NCBI RefSeq assembly: GCF_016429155.1
Contig: NZ_JAELUC010000002.1
Coordinates: 62,001 to 126,000 of the forward strand
Direction of reading: 5' to 3'
Length of the DNA stretch: 64,000 bases
DNA from: Pedobacter sp. ASV12
GTDB lineage: Bacteria > Bacteroidota > Bacteroidia > Sphingobacteriales > Sphingobacteriaceae
Shown here: in pieces, positions 1 through 9,045 of the stretch
How positions within the stretch are numbered: the first letter of the stretch is position 1
Layout: every line of letters begins with the position of its first letter
Notes under the pieces: model-generated
Seen by the model: the letters and a program-made list of their open reading frames with translations, nothing else
Told to the model about the DNA's origin: nothing
The model's database searches: none
Translations under genes and position numbers: made by a program

Positions 1-1
1 A

Positions 2-517
2 CAGCTCAACTTTTTTGGCGAAGCATCGTTTGCCGAGAGGATCATCGAAGGAAAAATCAACCTGTATCAGCAGATTGTTTACCAAGATATACCCTACGAT
101 GGGGTTGATTATCGATTTAGTGGCTATAGACGCGAGCCGGTAAGCAGGCGTATGTTCTACAACAAAGGCTTTGCTGATTTGAAAAGGGTTAATTACGCCA
201 ACCTCAGCACCGATATGGCCGACAATCCGCAGAGTTTGGATCTGCTCAAAAGCTACAGGAAAAGCATGACTACAGGCACGGTGATGTACGTGGCCGCCGG
301 CGCGGCCATTCTTGCGGGCGTGGTTACTTTGGTTTCTGGCGATCCCTTTAAGCAAAACGGCAGCACCTACAGGGGCATGCCAACCTATAAAGACCGCAAC
401 TATACCCCAAGCTTTGTCTTGCTGGGGCTTGGTACGGGTTTAAGCGTGGGAGGCTTTCTGATCCAACGGTCGGGTGCTAGAAACATGGAAAGAGCTATCG
501 ACAATTATAACCGGTAG
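2..517 (+). CDS. Unknown membrane protein, C-terminal part (5' end outside window)
   Basis: The reading frame is open from base 2 with no start needed inside the window, so this is the last 171 residues of a longer gene rather than a small gene starting at the ATG at 152. The visible N-terminal part is polar and aromatic-rich. The C-terminal part holds two hydrophobic stretches, around MYVAAGAAILAGVVTLVSG and FVLLGLGTGLSVGGFLIQ, separated by a Gly/Tyr-rich loop, and ends with a short basic tail. The pair of Gly-rich helices resembles the C-terminal membrane hairpin of many uncharacterised Bacteroidota proteins. I do not recognise the family and assign no function. It converges on fmt. Confidence 0.7.
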   Translation, partial: QLNFFGEASFAERIIEGKINLYQQIVYQDIPYDGVDYRFSGYRREPVSRRMFYNKGFADLKRVNYANLSTDMADNPQSLDLLKSYRKSMTTGTVMYVAAGAAILAGVVTLVSGDPFKQNGSTYRGMPTYKDRNYTPSFVLLGLGTGLSVGGFLIQRSGARNMERAIDNYNR

Positions 518-562
518 TTTTTGGATCACAGGCAGTGTCGTTTCGGCCTGCCTGTTTTAAAT

Positions 563-1471
563 TTACAGGCGCATGCCTCGTAAAAATTCTTCGATCAGCA
601 TGCGCTTTTTACCCTCGTATTGTATATCGGTTACCTTTAAAAAACCGTCTTTGGCGGCAAATTTCAAGAAGGTTTTGCCATCTGTTAAAAAAGCGCCAGC
701 AGAAATTCCGGGCTCTTTTTCTTCCAAAACGGCACCGAATATTTTCAAAGCCTTATCATTAAAAGTGGTAAAGGCGGTAGGGTAAGGGCTTAAGCCTCTA
801 ATGTGGTTGTAAACCGTTTGGCTAGGTTGGTTCCAATCGATCTTGCAAAACTCCTTGAAAATTTTTGGTGCCATTTTAAGTTCGTCGCTTGCTGGCTGCG
901 GTACCTCGTTATAATCGTTGGCTTCGATGGCTTTTACGGTCCTCACCAATAAATGGGCACCCAAATCCATCAGCTTGTCGTGCAATGAACCTGCGCTTTC
1001 GTCGTCGGTAATGGCCACAGAATCAGAAAAGATGATGTCGCCGGTGTCAATTTCATGTTTTAAGAAAAAGGTAGTTACGCCACTTTCCTTTTCGCCATTA
1101 ATAATAACATGGTTAATTGGGGCTGCGCCACGGTATTGGGGCAACAGAGAGGCGTGCAGGTTAATAGTACCCTTGGGTGGCATGTTCCAAACCACTTCGG
1201 GCAACATCCTGAAGGCAACCACCACTTGCAGATCGGCTTTAAAGGCCTTCAGGTCTTCGATAAATGCAGGGTCTTTGAGTTTCAGGGGTTGCAAAACAGG
1301 AATACCTTTTGCTACCGCATATTTTTTTACAGCACTTTCACTTAGTTTTTGTCCGCGCCCGGCAGGTTTGTCTGCGGCGGTTACTACGGCAACAACATCG
1401 AACTCGGCCTGCAACAGGGCATCTAAAGAAGCAACGGCAAAATCGGGCGTACCCATAAAAACTATTTTCAT
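563..1471 (-). CDS. fmt: Methionyl-tRNA formyltransferase
   Basis: Formylates the amino group of Met-tRNA(fMet) with 10-formyl-THF, making the initiator tRNA. The 302-residue protein begins MKIVFMGTPDFA, the usual start of the family, so the ATG at 1471 is preferred over the upstream extension to 1567, which would run into the divergent topoisomerase gene. The formyl-transfer motif HASLLPQYRGAAPIN is present; catalytic Asn104, His106 and Asp142 (in HEIDTGD) line up with the known Asn-His-Asp triad. The C-terminal OB-like tRNA-binding domain follows from about residue 205. Length is normal. It is divergent from the topoisomerase gene, with about 85 bp between the two starts. Confidence 0.96.
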   Translation of the reverse strand: MKIVFMGTPDFAVASLDALLQAEFDVVAVVTAADKPAGRGQKLSESAVKKYAVAKGIPVLQPLKLKDPAFIEDLKAFKADLQVVVAFRMLPEVVWNMPPKGTINLHASLLPQYRGAAPINHVIINGEKESGVTTFFLKHEIDTGDIIFSDSVAITDDESAGSLHDKLMDLGAHLLVRTVKAIEANDYNEVPQPASDELKMAPKIFKEFCKIDWNQPSQTVYNHIRGLSPYPTAFTTFNDKALKIFGAVLEEKEPGISAGAFLTDGKTFLKFAAKDGFLKVTDIQYEGKKRMLIEEFLRGMRL

Positions 1472-1557
1472 CAGAATGTTGTTTATTCTCAGCAACCGAA
1501 AATCGGGGCTGTTCCATACAAAAATAACTAAAATTCGTTCAAATTTATCTTGTTTCC

Positions 1558-2601
1558 ATGGTTTCAACCGAAGAAGTACTCAGTTCAAGCAGTTTGGTTT
1601 ATGTTAACCCGGCTATGCCTGGGTTTTGCAGGAAGGGAAAGCCAGGTCATTTTTACTATGAAGATACCCAAGGCAAACGGCTACAAAACGAGGCCGATTT
1701 GGCAAGAATCCAAAAACTGGTATTGCCACCAGCGTGGACCAACGTTTGGATTTCGCCCAAAAAGAATGGCTATTTACAGGCTGTGGGTTTGGATGCGGCC
1801 GGACGCAAGCAATACCGCTATCATCCCGACTGGACCAGCAGAAAATCAGATCATAAGTACTTCAGGCTGCTTGAATTTGGCAAGTCTTTGCCCAAGGCCC
1901 GTAAGCAGGTGTCCAAAGACTTGAGCAGAAAAGACTTCGACCAAAGAAAGGTATTGGCCATCTGTATTCGTGTCATCGAAAAAACACTGATCAGGATCGG
2001 TAACGAAAGCTACAAAAAGAACTATGGCAGCTACGGCTTGAGTACGCTGCGCGATAAACATTTTAAGCAGCAAGGCAATCAATCGTTTTTGACTTTTGTA
2101 GGCAAGAAAGGGGTAAGTCAGGAGGTGGCATTAAGCGATAAAAACCTGGCCAAACTGGTTAAAAAATGCAAGGATATTCCCGGGCAGGAGCTATTCCAGT
2201 TTTATACCCAGGGCAAAACACATCAAGCCGTAGATTCGGGAATGATCAACAATTACATCCGCGAAATTACCGGTAGCGATTTTACGGCAAAGGATTTCAG
2301 GACCTGGGGCGGTACCTTGGAGGCCTTGAGGCAATTGGCCCATTTAACGAAGCGTTACCCGGAAATGTCGAAACAAAAGATCATCGTAGAGATGCTCGAC
2401 TGTGTATCGGGCAAGCTGGGCAACACCCGTGCCGTGTGTAAAAGTGCTTATGTTTATCCGCAATTGCTGGTGGCTTTCGAGGAAGATCGGCTGCAACCTT
2501 ACCTGAAGCAAATTAGTCAGCCTGATGCCCAAGAGGCCAAAGCCATACAAAACGACGAAAAGGTACTCCTGCGCTTTTTGAAAAAGGCAAGTATTGTTTA
2601 A
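1558..2601 (+). CDS. Type IB DNA topoisomerase
   Basis: Relaxes supercoiled DNA by a 3'-phosphotyrosine intermediate without ATP. The 347-residue protein has the bacterial/poxvirus-type layout: an N-terminal beta domain (about residues 14-90, including LVLPPAWTNVWI and QYRYHPDW) and a C-terminal catalytic domain. Visible active-site candidates are Arg165 in GLSTLRDKHF, Arg248 in KDFRTWGGT, and the nucleophile Tyr298 in CKSAYVYP. Type IB enzymes are scattered in bacteria and widespread in soil Bacteroidota; this is usually an accessory enzyme beside the essential type IA and type II enzymes. The start ATG lies inside the discarded fmt extension, which supports the shorter fmt. Confidence 0.92.
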   Translation: MVSTEEVLSSSSLVYVNPAMPGFCRKGKPGHFYYEDTQGKRLQNEADLARIQKLVLPPAWTNVWISPKKNGYLQAVGLDAAGRKQYRYHPDWTSRKSDHKYFRLLEFGKSLPKARKQVSKDLSRKDFDQRKVLAICIRVIEKTLIRIGNESYKKNYGSYGLSTLRDKHFKQQGNQSFLTFVGKKGVSQEVALSDKNLAKLVKKCKDIPGQELFQFYTQGKTHQAVDSGMINNYIREITGSDFTAKDFRTWGGTLEALRQLAHLTKRYPEMSKQKIIVEMLDCVSGKLGNTRAVCKSAYVYPQLLVAFEEDRLQPYLKQISQPDAQEAKAIQNDEKVLLRFLKKASIV

Positions 2602-2609
2602 AAATCTGG

Positions 2610-3530
2610 TTATTTGCGACTTAAGTCTGTAAAAGCCTTTTCGAAAGTCGGCAAATCAAGGCCCAATAGCTTGCCTTGCCTAACCACATAACCTGTTAAC
2701 GATTCGAGTTCGGTTTGTTTGTTGGCCATAAAATCGCGGTGCATGGAAGAGGTGGCCTGATCAGGCAGGGCTTCGTAGTGCGCCATCGACTTGTCCATAA
2801 TGTCTGGATCAACAGCAATGCCCTTGGCCTTGGCTAAGGTTGTTACTTCGGTAATCAGCTTGGCCAAAGTTTCGCGATTTGCTTGCAATAATTCCCCCAC
2901 GGGCTGGTCAAAATAGGAAGTAGCCGTAGCCAGCGATGAAAGAAAGATGAATTTCTGCCAGATGATTTTCGAAATTGTTGAGGTGAGCGTGGCTTCAATA
3001 CCAGCCGCTTTCAGGAAATGTTGAAGCTGGTTAAGCCGTTCGTCGGTAACCTGGTCTATACCGAAAAAGAGTTTTTGCTGATGGCCAATGTTCTCTACCA
3101 CACCGGGTTCTTTTATGGCCGAAACGATATACACGCAACCCGAAGGCACGGTGGTTTGGGGCAATAAGCTCCTGATTTTTTCGGCGCCTTCAATGCCGTT
3201 GAGCAGAGGCAATATTGTGGTTTGTGGGCCAATGCAGGGTTTTAGCTGGGCAATGATCGTGTCTAGATCGTAGTTTTTTGTACAAATGATGATGTAGTCG
3301 GCCAGGCCGATTTCGTTGGCATTGTCGGTAGCCAGGTAAGGCCGGGCAATAAAAGATACTTCGCCTTTGATTACCGTTAAGCCGCGTTCCCTAATTTGTT
3401 CGAGATGCTCGCCACGGGCAATAAAAGATACCTGAACAGCGCTGTTGGCGTATTTTTTGGCCAGTAGACCTCCAAAATAACCACCAACCCCACCAATGCC
3501 TGCAACAACTATTTTGGTTTGATCGGTCAC
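2610..3530 (-). CDS. panE: 2-dehydropantoate 2-reductase (ketopantoate reductase family)
   Basis: Predicted NADPH-dependent reduction of ketopantoate to pantoate in pantothenate/CoA synthesis. The 306-residue protein starts with a Rossmann motif, VVAGIGGVGGYFGG, and has the ApbA C-terminal helical domain with a candidate catalytic Lys in KIIWQKFIFLSS. The start is a GTG; an in-frame TAA lies five codons upstream and no ATG is available, so this start is well constrained. It converges with the topoisomerase gene, 8 bp apart. Paralogues of this family act on other 2-keto acids, so the exact substrate is an inference. Confidence 0.85.
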   Translation of the reverse strand: MTDQTKIVVAGIGGVGGYFGGLLAKKYANSAVQVSFIARGEHLEQIRERGLTVIKGEVSFIARPYLATDNANEIGLADYIIICTKNYDLDTIIAQLKPCIGPQTTILPLLNGIEGAEKIRSLLPQTTVPSGCVYIVSAIKEPGVVENIGHQQKLFFGIDQVTDERLNQLQHFLKAAGIEATLTSTISKIIWQKFIFLSSLATATSYFDQPVGELLQANRETLAKLITEVTTLAKAKGIAVDPDIMDKSMAHYEALPDQATSSMHRDFMANKQTELESLTGYVVRQGKLLGLDLPTFEKAFTDLSRK

Positions 3531-3617
3531 TTTAACAAGGGTTTAGTACGGTTGATAACTTGCTTTTTGAGCGCTTTTTTAACGGGATAAACAGGTGCTG
3601 AAAGTTGCTTGCCTGTT

Positions 3618-4841
3618 TTATGGATAGAGCAAGTATTTTTTGCGCATTTGCTTGTACTTGCTTAGTCCTGGTTCCCAGCTTGCACGGATTTCCTTTTCAG
3701 ATTTTCCGGCAATAATTTGCTGCCTGAAGGTATCTACGCCAACCAAGCGCTCAATAGTGCCCATTTCCTTGCTCAGCTTGCTGTTAAAGAAATCTTCTTT
3801 TTTGGGCGAGGCTTTGTAGAGTTCGATCAACCAGCTAATGTTTAACATTTTTGTCTTCCTAAAGTTTGAAGTATCGTAATTTCTCAGGTCAAGTCCGTAG
3901 CAAACCTGGTCTTGAAACAAGGGCGTTTCGGCCATGCCTTTGATACTGGTTGGTGTATAGGAGAATGCATAAATGCCCTTGTAATAAGGTGCGCCAACTA
4001 CGGTAAAAGGAAATTGTGTGCCGCGGCCGTGGTTAAGGTAGGTGCCCTCGAACAAACAAGTGCTGGGGTATAATAAAATGGCTTGCGCCGTATTGAGGTT
4101 GGGCGAAGGTTTTACCGGCAACTCATAAGGCATATCGTGATTGTAATTGGCATTTTTAACGATTTGCAGCTTGCATTTGAGCTTATCTTTGAGCCAGCCT
4201 TCGCCATTCAGCATCTGTGCATATTCTGCAACCGTCAGGCCGTGTACAATAGGAATGGGTTGTAGGCCGATTCCGGATTTGAAACGCGGATCTAAAATCG
4301 GGCCGTCTACATAAAAGCCGTTCGGGTTGGGGCGATCCAAAATCATCAGTTCTCTGTTGTTTTGGGCGCAGGCTTCCATTACATGCTGCAAGGTGTTGAT
4401 ATAGGTATAAAAACGTACGCCAACGTCCTGAATGTCAAAAACCATAATGTCTATATCTGCCAGTTCTTCTTTGGTAGGCGTGCTGTGCTTGCCATACAGC
4501 GAAACCACTTTGATACCCGTTCTGGTATCAACGCCATCGTCAACATGAACGCCTGCACTGGCATTGCCCCTAAAACCGTGCTCCGGGCCGAAGATTTTTA
4601 CAATGTTAACGCCACGTTTCAATAAGCTGTCTACCGAGGTCTGCTTGCCAATTATAGAAGTAGGATTAACCACCATACCTACACGTTTGCCTTTTAAGAG
4701 AGGCACATATTTTTCGGTTTGGTCGGCTCCGGTTTTCAGTCCCGGTTTTTCGATAGCTTTTTTTGCCTGGCGTTCCTGTGCACAGGCACCTAAGGTTAAA
4801 AGGGCAAATACGAAAGTAAAAACAGCGGCAAATTTCTTCAT
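3618..4841 (-). CDS. DUF1343 lipoprotein, NamZ-like exo-beta-N-acetylmuramidase
   Basis: The family (DUF1343, GH171) includes NamZ, which releases terminal MurNAc from peptidoglycan fragments. The protein is 407 residues. It starts with a lipoprotein signal ending in LTLGAC, so it is probably anchored in a membrane facing the periplasm. Family landmarks are visible: KRVGMVVNPTSI, FGPEHGFRG, DIQDVGVRFYTYI, DRPNP and GTYLNHGRGTQFPF. The ATG at 4841 is chosen over a GTG one codon upstream. The likely role is wall recycling or use of MurNAc, but no other muropeptide genes are next to it. It is divergent from the permease gene that follows. Confidence 0.87.
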   Translation of the reverse strand: MKKFAAVFTFVFALLTLGACAQERQAKKAIEKPGLKTGADQTEKYVPLLKGKRVGMVVNPTSIIGKQTSVDSLLKRGVNIVKIFGPEHGFRGNASAGVHVDDGVDTRTGIKVVSLYGKHSTPTKEELADIDIMVFDIQDVGVRFYTYINTLQHVMEACAQNNRELMILDRPNPNGFYVDGPILDPRFKSGIGLQPIPIVHGLTVAEYAQMLNGEGWLKDKLKCKLQIVKNANYNHDMPYELPVKPSPNLNTAQAILLYPSTCLFEGTYLNHGRGTQFPFTVVGAPYYKGIYAFSYTPTSIKGMAETPLFQDQVCYGLDLRNYDTSNFRKTKMLNISWLIELYKASPKKEDFFNSKLSKEMGTIERLVGVDTFRQQIIAGKSEKEIRASWEPGLSKYKQMRKKYLLYP

Positions 4842-4921
4842 CACATCAGGTTTTTTAAAGATTTATGTGCGAGTTCAAAATTGAATCAGCACTTTTGCTA
4901 AGTTACAACTTATTACAAAAC

Positions 4922-6136
4922 TTGAATATAGAATATTTCATTGCGAGGCGGATGGCCATCAAATCTGAGCGGACTTTTTCGAAGCTCATTGTGCGCATAG
5001 CGATTGCTGGCGTTATGCTTAGCCTCGCCGTCATGATTCTTTCGGTAGCCATTATCAAAGGGTTCAAAACCGAAATCCAGGATAAGGTACGGGGTTTTAT
5101 CGGCGATGTTCAGATTTACCGCTTTGATTTGAACGGTTCTTTCGAGAAATCGCCTTTTGTGCCCAACGATACTACCCTCAGGTATCTCAAAAGCAACCAT
5201 GCCTTGGCTTCCTTCTATCCTTTTGCCACCAAACCAGCTATCATTTCGGCCAATGGCGAGGTAGAGGGCATCAATTTTAAAGGCGTAGATGCGAGTTACG
5301 ATTGGCAGTTTCTGAAAAAGCACTTGGTGAGTGGGAGCGTCATCAACTTTGCCGATAGTGGCGCTAACCAGATCATGATATCGAGCTATACGGCCAATCG
5401 GCTGAAGCTTAAAACTGGCGATAGTTTTCTGATGCATTTTGTACAGAATCCGCCCAAAAAAAGAAAGTTCAAGATTGTAGGTATTTTCAATGTAGGCATC
5501 GAAAATATCGACAAGAATTTTGCCGTTGGTGGCATCAATATCATCCGGAGCATAAACAATTGGGCTCCTAACCAGATGGGAGGGATTGAAGTAAAAGTGA
5601 AAGACTTTTCTCAACTTAAGGCCACTGCGGATGATGTTTATGCCAATTTGGAGCTCAAGTTGCGATCGCGTTCGGTAAAAGAAAGTACTCCTGAAATCTT
5701 CAATTGGCTTTCGTTGTTGGATGTAAATACCAAGGTACTGTTGGTTTTGATGATGATTGTGGGCGTAATTAACATGGTAACGGCTTTGCTGATCATGATT
5801 TTAGAACGTACCACCATGATTGGCTTGCTTAAGTCGTTGGGCATGGCTAATGTTGGCATTATGAAGATCTTCCTGTATAATGCCATCTACCTGGTAGGCA
5901 TTGGCCTGATACTGGGCAATATTTTAGGACTTGGTCTTGCATTTTTGCAACAGTATACGGAAGTGTTTAAATTGAACCAAACCAATTACTATCTCTCCTA
6001 CGTGCCTATTGAAGTACACTTTATTGATGTGGTACTGCTTAACCTGGCCACCATTGTGGTATGTTTTCTGGTCTTGCTGGTTCCATCATTGCTGGTCAGC
6101 AGAATCAGTCCATTAAAAGCCATCAGATTTAAGTAG
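4922..6136 (+). CDS. FtsX/LolC-type ABC transporter permease
   Basis: Inner-membrane subunit with the MacB/FtsX fold. One N-terminal membrane helix (IAIAGVMLSLAVMILSVAII) is followed by a large periplasmic domain (about residues 50-250) and three C-terminal helices. This matches the lipoprotein-releasing LolC/E group. Homologues usually begin MNIEYFIARR, so I prefer the TTG at 4922 (404 residues); an ATG at 4865 would add 19 residues. No ATP-binding subunit is adjacent, so its partner must be encoded elsewhere. The exact substrate cannot be read from the sequence. Confidence 0.87.
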   Translation: MNIEYFIARRMAIKSERTFSKLIVRIAIAGVMLSLAVMILSVAIIKGFKTEIQDKVRGFIGDVQIYRFDLNGSFEKSPFVPNDTTLRYLKSNHALASFYPFATKPAIISANGEVEGINFKGVDASYDWQFLKKHLVSGSVINFADSGANQIMISSYTANRLKLKTGDSFLMHFVQNPPKKRKFKIVGIFNVGIENIDKNFAVGGINIIRSINNWAPNQMGGIEVKVKDFSQLKATADDVYANLELKLRSRSVKESTPEIFNWLSLLDVNTKVLLVLMMIVGVINMVTALLIMILERTTMIGLLKSLGMANVGIMKIFLYNAIYLVGIGLILGNILGLGLAFLQQYTEVFKLNQTNYYLSYVPIEVHFIDVVLLNLATIVVCFLVLLVPSLLVSRISPLKAIRFK

Positions 6137-6140
6137 GCTT

Positions 6141-6163
6141 TCGTTGGTGTTCTTCACCAACGA
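6141..6163. terminator. Hairpin between convergent genes
   Basis: A nearly perfect inverted repeat with a 9-bp stem (TCGTTGGTG / CACCAACGA) lies just after the permease stop and before the stop of the convergent YdeI-like gene. There is no clear T-run on either side, so it is at best a weak terminator or an mRNA 3' stabiliser. Confidence 0.4.
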
Positions 6164-6174
6164 TTAATAGAATA

Positions 6175-6672
6175 CTAATCTCTTTTATCCATTTTCTGGT
6201 TCATGGCTAGCCGATCTATGGCCTGTACCATTCTTTCCACTTTGGCGTCCTCGTTTTTGGCGCCATCAATCCAGCTGATCAAAGCTTGTTGCTCTTCCTT
6301 GCTGCACTTTTGGTAGGTTTTAAGGGCCAGAGGTTCATCTGCCAGGCATAAAAGAAATTCTTCCTCGGTGCTTAACGAGTGCTCTGCCCGTGCAACCGTG
6401 TTGCTGTACAAAACCAAATCTACCCAAGCGCCTGCTTCCTTGCCAATGTGTTTCCTGATTTCGGCTTTCACCGGTAAAAACAGGTTGCCGTTTTTCATGG
6501 GCATTAGGTTTACATTGTCGAGTTGATAGCTGTCTATCCATCCGCTGATTTTAACCATGCCGAAATAGCCTCTTTTTTCTTTCGGTATTTCCGAAATCAC
6601 GATAAACGTCCAGCCCCCTTTGCCAGGCATTTTGTTTAGAAGGTATTTTTGGTTGATGATTTCGTGTTGCAT
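6175..6672 (-). CDS. DUF1905/YdeI-like domain protein
   Basis: A 165-residue soluble protein. Residues about 15-85 match the DUF1905 beta-barrel pattern (GWTFIVISEI, GWIDSYQL, FLPVKAEIRKHIGKEAG), followed by the helical YdeI/OmdA-type tail (ALKTYQKCSKEEQQALISWI). Biochemical function is unknown for the family. The start ATG at 6672 (MQHEIINQKYLL) fits family length better than an in-frame ATG at 6783 that would add 37 residues with no family resemblance. A second YdeI-like protein is encoded at 59323-59727. Confidence 0.82.
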   Translation of the reverse strand: MQHEIINQKYLLNKMPGKGGWTFIVISEIPKEKRGYFGMVKISGWIDSYQLDNVNLMPMKNGNLFLPVKAEIRKHIGKEAGAWVDLVLYSNTVARAEHSLSTEEEFLLCLADEPLALKTYQKCSKEEQQALISWIDGAKNEDAKVERMVQAIDRLAMNQKMDKRD

Positions 6673-6830
6673 ATGGAAAAGGTTTAGCCGAAGGCTGAAC
6701 GAAGTTCCGAAAAAATGCCTCGAGATGAAAATGTTTTTTGCTTTGGAACTCAGGTCGCCACTTAGCCTATCAGTTGCTGCCATTAACGTTTTCTTAACCT
6801 TCGCCTTACCTTTAACCTATATGGGGTCCC

Positions 6831-6838
6831 TAGCTTTG
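6831..6838 (+). promoter_or_regulatory. Candidate -7 element for the phosphodiesterase gene
   Basis: TAGCTTTG matches the Bacteroidota -7 consensus TAnnTTTG and ends 22 bases before the ATG at 6861. No convincing TTTG box is present at the right distance upstream. Confidence 0.35.
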
Positions 6839-6860
6839 GGCAATTCTATTTTCCGTAATC

Positions 6861-8207
6861 ATGAAGAAAACCCTATTTTCCCTCTTGTTGTTCTGTGGTT
6901 TGTCAACGATGCTTCAAGCACAAGAAAGCCACGTTATTGTCATCAGCGTCGATGGCCTGAGGCCAGAATTTTATATGGATCCGAGCTGGGCCATGGTCAA
7001 TTTACGCCAGGCCATGCAAACGGGATCTTATGCCCAAGGCGTTCGTGGTGTTTTTCCAACGGTTACCTATCCTTCGCATACTACGATTTTAACAGGCGTA
7101 AAACCATCAAAACATGGCATCTATTACAATACGCCTGTAGAGCCTTTGGGCATTAGCGGCAAATGGTACTGGGACTACTCGAGCATTAAAGTGCCTACCA
7201 TTTGGAGTGCGGCTAAACAGGCTGGTTTAACTACGGCTTGCGTAGGTTGGCCGGTAACACTTGGTGCGCCTATTACCTATAACCTGCCCGAGTACTGGTA
7301 TTTGCCCAAAAACAAAGGTGGGCAGAACGACGAAATCAAGGCCTTGGCCGATGTGGCCAATCCCAAAGGTTTGTTTGAAGAAGTACAGGAACTTGCCACG
7401 GGCAAACTAGGCCAAGGTGGTGCCGATTTGGACTATTATTCGAGCGACGAAAACAAATCGCGCATGGCTTCTTACCTGATCCAAAAATACAAACCTTCGT
7501 TTTTGGCCATTCATATTGCGCAGGTTGATCATTTTGAGCATGAGGAAGGCCGGGAAGGCCCAAAGGTTAGGTCGGCGGTAGCCGGTGCCGACAGGGCCAT
7601 CAAAACCATTATCGATGCGGCAGAAAAAGCCGGCATTAAAAAGAATACCACCATTATTGTAACTGGCGACCATGGCTTTGTTGACGTACACACCCAGGTT
7701 ACGCCCAATGTGTTGCTGGCTAAGGCCGGGTTGTACGATCCTGCCCAAAAAGACAGCTGGAAAGCCTATTTTCATGCCAGTGGCGGCTCGGCGTTTCTGC
7801 ACCTAAAAGATCCCAAAGACAAGGCTACCCTGGATAAGGTTAAATCGATGCTGAACGGCTTAACGGCTGGCCAGCAACGCTTGTTTAAAGTGGTAGATAG
7901 GGTTGCGCTCGACAAGGTAGGTGCCGATCCGAATGCAGCCCTGGCCTTAACTGCCGAACAAGGTGTTTCTTTTGGCCCATCGGCCGAAGGCGAGCTGGTT
8001 AAGCCTGGAAAGGGAGGCACACATGGTTACTTTCCCGATTTTAAGGAAATACAAACCGGCTTTGTCATTTTTGGCAAGGGCATTAAACCAGGCGTAGTGA
8101 TCCCGCAAATGGGCGAAGAAGACATTGCACCCATCATTGCCAAGCTTTTGGCCTTCGATTTCCCGTCGGCCGATGGTATTTTGTACCAGGGATTGTTTAC
8201 GAAATAA
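6861..8207 (+). CDS. Secreted nucleotide pyrophosphatase/phosphodiesterase (alkaline phosphatase superfamily)
   Basis: A 448-residue protein with a signal peptide (MKKTLFSLLLFCGLSTMLQA). It belongs to the ENPP branch of the alkaline phosphatase superfamily, which hydrolyses phosphodiesters or pyrophosphates using two metal ions. Metal ligand Asp31 lies in VISVDGLRPEF, the nucleophile is probably Thr69 in FPTVTYPSHTT, and later metal ligands are in VTGDHGFVDVH and GTHGYFPD. It probably acts in the periplasm. The substrate is not predictable from sequence. The gene overlaps the convergent truA by 11 bp at the 3' ends. Confidence 0.88.
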   Translation: MKKTLFSLLLFCGLSTMLQAQESHVIVISVDGLRPEFYMDPSWAMVNLRQAMQTGSYAQGVRGVFPTVTYPSHTTILTGVKPSKHGIYYNTPVEPLGISGKWYWDYSSIKVPTIWSAAKQAGLTTACVGWPVTLGAPITYNLPEYWYLPKNKGGQNDEIKALADVANPKGLFEEVQELATGKLGQGGADLDYYSSDENKSRMASYLIQKYKPSFLAIHIAQVDHFEHEEGREGPKVRSAVAGADRAIKTIIDAAEKAGIKKNTTIIVTGDHGFVDVHTQVTPNVLLAKAGLYDPAQKDSWKAYFHASGGSAFLHLKDPKDKATLDKVKSMLNGLTAGQQRLFKVVDRVALDKVGADPNAALALTAEQGVSFGPSAEGELVKPGKGGTHGYFPDFKEIQTGFVIFGKGIKPGVVIPQMGEEDIAPIIAKLLAFDFPSADGILYQGLFTK

Positions 8208-9000
8208 TTTCTACCCAATCCTTGCTTTGCAGGCCTGCAAACTCCGATCGCAAAGGCAGGTCGAGGTAGGGGTAAGTTACTTTAGAAAGGTATAATCCGG
8301 TTGGATGGGCAGGTTCTAGTAAGGCTGGTGGCGTTTTGTTGATCAGGTAGCTTTCAAATTCGGCTACGCTCAATTCGTTCCGGCCAATTTTAAGCAGCTT
8401 GCCCATAATGATCCTGATCATCTTGCTCAAAAAACGGTTAGACGAAATATGGAAACGGATGTGATCGCCATTGGCCGAGCTGAATAGTTTGGCATCGCGT
8501 ACGTAGCAGAGTGTGTGTTCGTTTTTGTCGGGCGAAGTGCAAAGCGCTCTATAATCCTTATACAGAGGTAAAAGGCTGGCCGCTTTTTTCATTTCGGTCA
8601 AATTCAGGTCTTTATGCCGGTAAAAAGTGCTTTGCTGACTTAAAAATGGGTCTTTGTAGGTATGCAGGTAATAGTCGTACTGGCGCTGCACGGCATCAAA
8701 ACGGGCATGGCGCTTTTCTTCAACCTGAATGATGTCGAAGATGGCAATGTTGTGTGGCAATAGGGTATTGAGCCTGAACAGGAGGTCGTAATCCCACGCC
8801 TGTGGCAGGTCTACATGGAAAAAAAACTGGCTGGCATGTACCTGCGAATCAGTGCGGCCACAGCCCACAATGGTGAGGGGCGTTTTAAAAATCTGGCTGA
8901 GCTTGACCTCGATTACTTCTTGGATGCTATTCGCTTTGGGGTGTTTTTGCCAGCCATTGTAGTAATGGCCGTTGTAGCCGATGTGGAAGAAGTATCTCAT
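8197..9000 (-). CDS. truA: tRNA pseudouridine(38-40) synthase
   Basis: Makes pseudouridine at positions 38-40 of the tRNA anticodon arm. The 267-residue protein begins MRYFFHIGYNGHYYNGWQ, the normal TruA opening, and has the catalytic Asp51 in GCGRTDSQVHA. The second conserved segment is SNRFLSKMIRIIMGKLL. The ATG at 9000 is chosen over a TTG three codons upstream. The last 11 bp overlap the convergent phosphodiesterase gene. Confidence 0.94.
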   Translation of the reverse strand: MRYFFHIGYNGHYYNGWQKHPKANSIQEVIEVKLSQIFKTPLTIVGCGRTDSQVHASQFFFHVDLPQAWDYDLLFRLNTLLPHNIAIFDIIQVEEKRHARFDAVQRQYDYYLHTYKDPFLSQQSTFYRHKDLNLTEMKKAASLLPLYKDYRALCTSPDKNEHTLCYVRDAKLFSSANGDHIRFHISSNRFLSKMIRIIMGKLLKIGRNELSVAEFESYLINKTPPALLEPAHPTGLYLSKVTYPYLDLPLRSEFAGLQSKDWVEIIS

Positions 9001-9045
9001 GCCCTGCAAAGATACATGGATTTTTAGTTTTCGAAAGACGAGTAA

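Noticed and set aside
152-517. A 121-residue gene starting at the ATG at 152
   Set aside because: The same frame is open back to base 2, so it is the tail of a longer gene.
918-1607. Plus-strand reading frame opposite fmt
   Set aside because: Opposite strand of fmt, whose catalytic residues and length are normal.
4913-5614. Minus-strand frame opposite the permease
   Set aside because: No membrane or domain logic; the permease on the other strand is complete.
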